Assembly: GCA_012511525.1 (NCBI GenBank)
Contig: JAAZFW010000016.1
Coordinates: 1 to 7,251 of the forward strand
Reading direction: 5' to 3'
Length of the DNA: 7,251 nucleotides
Source of the DNA: Clostridiaceae bacterium
GTDB lineage: Bacteria > Bacillota > Clostridia > Saccharofermentanales > UBA5734
Both the position numbers and the translations under genes were made by a program. The notes under the pieces are model-generated. The model was not told where the DNA came from. It saw nothing but the letters and a program-made list of their open reading frames with translations, and made no database searches. Below, in pieces: positions 5,180 to 7,251 of this stretch; the first letter of the stretch is position 1, and every line of letters starts with the position of its first letter.

Positions 5180-7251
5180 TCAGGCGAGCAGGAAGCGGGG
5201 CTGCGCACGCAAGCCGGTCGGCTTCCAGAGCATGTGCGTGCTCTGGCCGTCCTGCAGTTCCCAGGCCAGGGTGTTGGCGATCTCGATCGCCAGGGTGTTC
5301 GTGCCCTGGCGCAGCAGTTCCGTCACATCAAACAAGTATGGTGAGGCGATCTGTATGCCGCAGGACCGGCCGTTCAGAAACACTTCGGCGCCGTCCTTGG
5401 CCATGTCCAGGAGCAGAAACAGCGACTGGCCAGCCGGTAACGGCTCCGCCAGGCCGAATTTCGTCTCGTAGCGGAAAATGCCGCTGAAACGGGGCAGCAG
5501 ATCGGCACCGTTGAGGTTGGGCCAGTCGCCCTGTGCCAGGGTCTTGACCGGTTCGAAGGCCGGATCGTGTTCATTTTTAACCTTGGCCAGTGTCCAGACG
5601 GCGCCATCGAGCAGGGATAATCCGTTGTCCCGGGCGGCCAGCTGGCGGTGCAGCCGTTCGTCGGCCGTTGGGATGGCCTCAGCTGCGCCTTGCTTGTTCT
5701 GGATGACATAAAAGCGGCTCTGGCCGGGTTCGAGGTGCAGCGCGATCCGGACGGTGCCGTCCGGCTGGATGGCCGCATCGGTCGCGTGCAGGCGGTTGGC
5801 CATGCCGTCATAGCACAGGACGATGTCCCAGCCGGTCGGGTCCAGGTCGGGCGCCAGGGCGTCGAAATCGAGCCGCAGCTCCTGATCCAGCCGCTTGGCA
5901 GGATGCTCGTTCATGACCATCAGGTGCAGCGCGTCTTGTTGCCTGTAGGCAAAGACACGCAGCCAGGTGTTTGGTTCGGCCAGCGTGACCGGCGCCAGTT
6001 TCTTCCGGGCCAGGATCCCGGGCAAAGCCTGCAGCGTAACGCAGGGCAGCTGGCGGACATTGTCGAGCAGCGCCGTGTCGTCATCGCCGGGATCCGCGTC
6101 GCTGACCGCTTCCGGCGCCGCGTCGACCAGCAGCACCGCCTGGCCCTGGCCGTGCAGTTCGAGCAATCGCTCCAGCGCCGCCCGGGGCAGGCGCTGGGTA
6201 TACGGCACGATCAGGGCGCCATAGGTCTCCTGGTTGAGCCGGAACCAGCCCGGATGGCCGGAGGGCCGGAGTTCAGGCAGGCTGTCCAGCGGCAGGATGT
6301 CGCAGTCGATCTGGTGCTGCAGCAGCATTTTGACCGGCTTTTGGGTCAGCATGGCCTCGCCGGCCCATTCCGCCTCGCCGTGGTAGACCACCGCGGCCTG
6401 GGCCAGGTGGCGGCCGCCGCTGAGCAGGTGGGACAGGCGGTTGGCGTAGTGCATCAGGGGCACGAAATAGCGGTACTGCGGGTTCTTGTTATGAGCATAG
6501 AAATGGGGCGGGCAGTCCGGATCCGGAAAGGCCTTGGGGCTGAAGGCGTGCGGCACGAAATAATTGATCCCGCGCACCAGCATGTGGTCGAGCAGAAACT
6601 TCTCCAGGGCGATGTCCTCAGCCCAGCCGTAGGCCCCGAAGATCTCGCACATCGCCCGGCCCTGCTTGCGCGGGTCGATGTGGGCGTGCGAGGCGCCCAG
6701 CTTGGCCAGTGCGTAATGGAAAAACTCGCCGTCGCGGTCCGAGGCAATCCACTGGTGGATGACCTGGTCATAACCCGGCATGATCTGGAGCAGCACGACG
6801 TCAATCCCGGCCATGTGCTGGCCGGACAGGCCGCGGAAATAGTGGCCGAGGCTGCAGCCCAGCCGGCCGTGCGCGTTGTCGTCCTCGATCAGGTGCCCGA
6901 TGTATTCGACCCCACGGTCTTCGCACCAGCGGCCCAGCTGCTCGCTGAAGCAGGAGGACACCAGTCGGGTGACCTCGTCCATGTACTGGAAACGGATCGC
7001 GCCGGTTCTCTGCCCGCCGTCATGCCAGAGCGCCGGCAGGTTGGCGGCAAAGCGTTCCTGCCAGCGCTCCCTGAGACGCGTCTCCAGCTCCGCCGACCAG
7101 GGCAGGCGCCGGTTGGGCAAGCCGAGCGTTTCAGTGAAATCGTAGCCGGGGACATTGCCGAATTCGGGTTCGTCCGAGAAGAAGCCGGCGAAGGTTCGGC
7201 CGAAGTCGTCCTTGTAACGCTGGTAATGGGCCTCGTAGACCGTATCCAGCA
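5180..7251 (-). CDS. Large glycoside hydrolase with C-terminal jelly-roll domain, GH106/GH2-like (5' end outside window)
   Basis: The frame stays open to the right edge, so 689 residues are the C-terminal part of a longer protein; the TTG at 7120 is not a start. Seen (numbered from the edge): FAGFFSDEPEF (20-30), as at the barrel strand ends of GH106-like enzymes; YIGHLIEDD (116-124); MCEIFGAYGW (200-209), followed by LVRGINYFVPHAFSP (224-238). A GATase-like Rossmann segment follows, with VVYHGEAEWAG (287-297) and ETYGALIVP (341-349). Near the C-terminus, GIFRYETKF (590-598), AEVFLNGRSCG (621-631), SPYLFDVTELL (636-646) and GTNTLAIEIANTL (649-661) form the galactose-binding-like beta sandwich of GH2/GH106 proteins. 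Candidate carboxylates are Glu27, Glu122 and Glu202, but the catalytic pair cannot be fixed by eye. Likely role: cleavage of a terminal sugar, possibly rhamnose, from a plant glycan. Architecture is fairly clear; family number and substrate are inferred. Confidence 0.78.
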   Translation of the reverse strand, partial: LDTVYEAHYQRYKDDFGRTFAGFFSDEPEFGNVPGYDFTETLGLPNRRLPWSAELETRLRERWQERFAANLPALWHDGGQRTGAIRFQYMDEVTRLVSSCFSEQLGRWCEDRGVEYIGHLIEDDNAHGRLGCSLGHYFRGLSGQHMAGIDVVLLQIMPGYDQVIHQWIASDRDGEFFHYALAKLGASHAHIDPRKQGRAMCEIFGAYGWAEDIALEKFLLDHMLVRGINYFVPHAFSPKAFPDPDCPPHFYAHNKNPQYRYFVPLMHYANRLSHLLSGGRHLAQAAVVYHGEAEWAGEAMLTQKPVKMLLQHQIDCDILPLDSLPELRPSGHPGWFRLNQETYGALIVPYTQRLPRAALERLLELHGQGQAVLLVDAAPEAVSDADPGDDDTALLDNVRQLPCVTLQALPGILARKKLAPVTLAEPNTWLRVFAYRQQDALHLMVMNEHPAKRLDQELRLDFDALAPDLDPTGWDIVLCYDGMANRLHATDAAIQPDGTVRIALHLEPGQSRFYVIQNKQGAAEAIPTADERLHRQLAARDNGLSLLDGAVWTLAKVKNEHDPAFEPVKTLAQGDWPNLNGADLLPRFSGIFRYETKFGLAEPLPAGQSLFLLLDMAKDGAEVFLNGRSCGIQIASPYLFDVTELLRQGTNTLAIEIANTLAWELQDGQSTHMLWKPTGLRAQPRFLLA

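Noticed and set aside
3701..5180. Insertion sequence or transposon around the AlbA_2 gene
   Set aside because: No transposase or recombinase is encoded and no clear terminal inverted repeats or target duplication are seen; only base composition and a degenerate word hint at insertion.
7118..7120. TTG as the start of the large glycoside hydrolase
   Set aside because: The same frame continues without a stop to the window edge and encodes family-like sequence (FFSDEPEF), so the gene is simply cut.

Overview
This 7.25 kb window comes from a bacterial chromosome and looks like part of a carbohydrate-utilisation locus. Most of it is GC-rich. It has purine-rich Shine-Dalgarno sites at sensible distances and two hairpin-plus-U-tract terminators. 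The gene set (an apiosidase-like/DUF4038 glycosidase, an AraC regulator, a Gfo/Idh/MocA oxidoreductase, a ThuA protein and a large jelly-roll glycoside hydrolase) is typical of plant-glycan degraders such as Bacillota. Other saccharolytic phyla carry similar sets, so the taxonomic guess is weak.

Layout: (1) 1-819, plus strand, the C-terminal part of a TIM-barrel glycosidase ending in a 'putative collagen-binding' beta domain; it is cut by the left window edge. (2) 908-1747, plus strand, a cupin/AraC-type regulator. It meets the next gene head-on so tightly that the palindrome CTATAG supplies the stop codon of both. (3) 3545-1742, minus strand, a two-gene unit, thuA-like then Gfo/Idh/MocA, with a 19 nt gap and a TATAAT promoter upstream. 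(4) 4975-3701, minus strand, an AT-richer gene for a Schlafen/AlbA_2 plus GHKL-ATPase-like plus winged-helix protein, with its own promoter region and its own terminator. (5) 7251-5180, minus strand, the C-terminal 689 residues of a large glycoside hydrolase, closed by a clear terminator; it is cut by the right edge.

Proposed logic (inference): the two hydrolases release sugars from a glycan, and the ThuA and Gfo/Idh/MocA pair oxidises or isomerises a released sugar or derivative. The AraC protein senses a ligand through its cupin domain and may control the neighbouring promoters. No transporter or kinase is in the window, so the substrate cannot be named.

The part that does not fit is the AlbA_2/GHKL gene. 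It differs in base composition, is bounded by terminators on both sides, and is preceded by a cluster of five copies of CGTTGCA in alternating orientations, one of which overlaps the likely -35 element. This looks like an acquired, self-controlled cassette dropped between sugar genes. It is the most interesting signal in the window. The longest reading frame of this gene, from a TTG at 5071, runs through these repeats; the ribosome-binding site instead points to a GTG at 4975.
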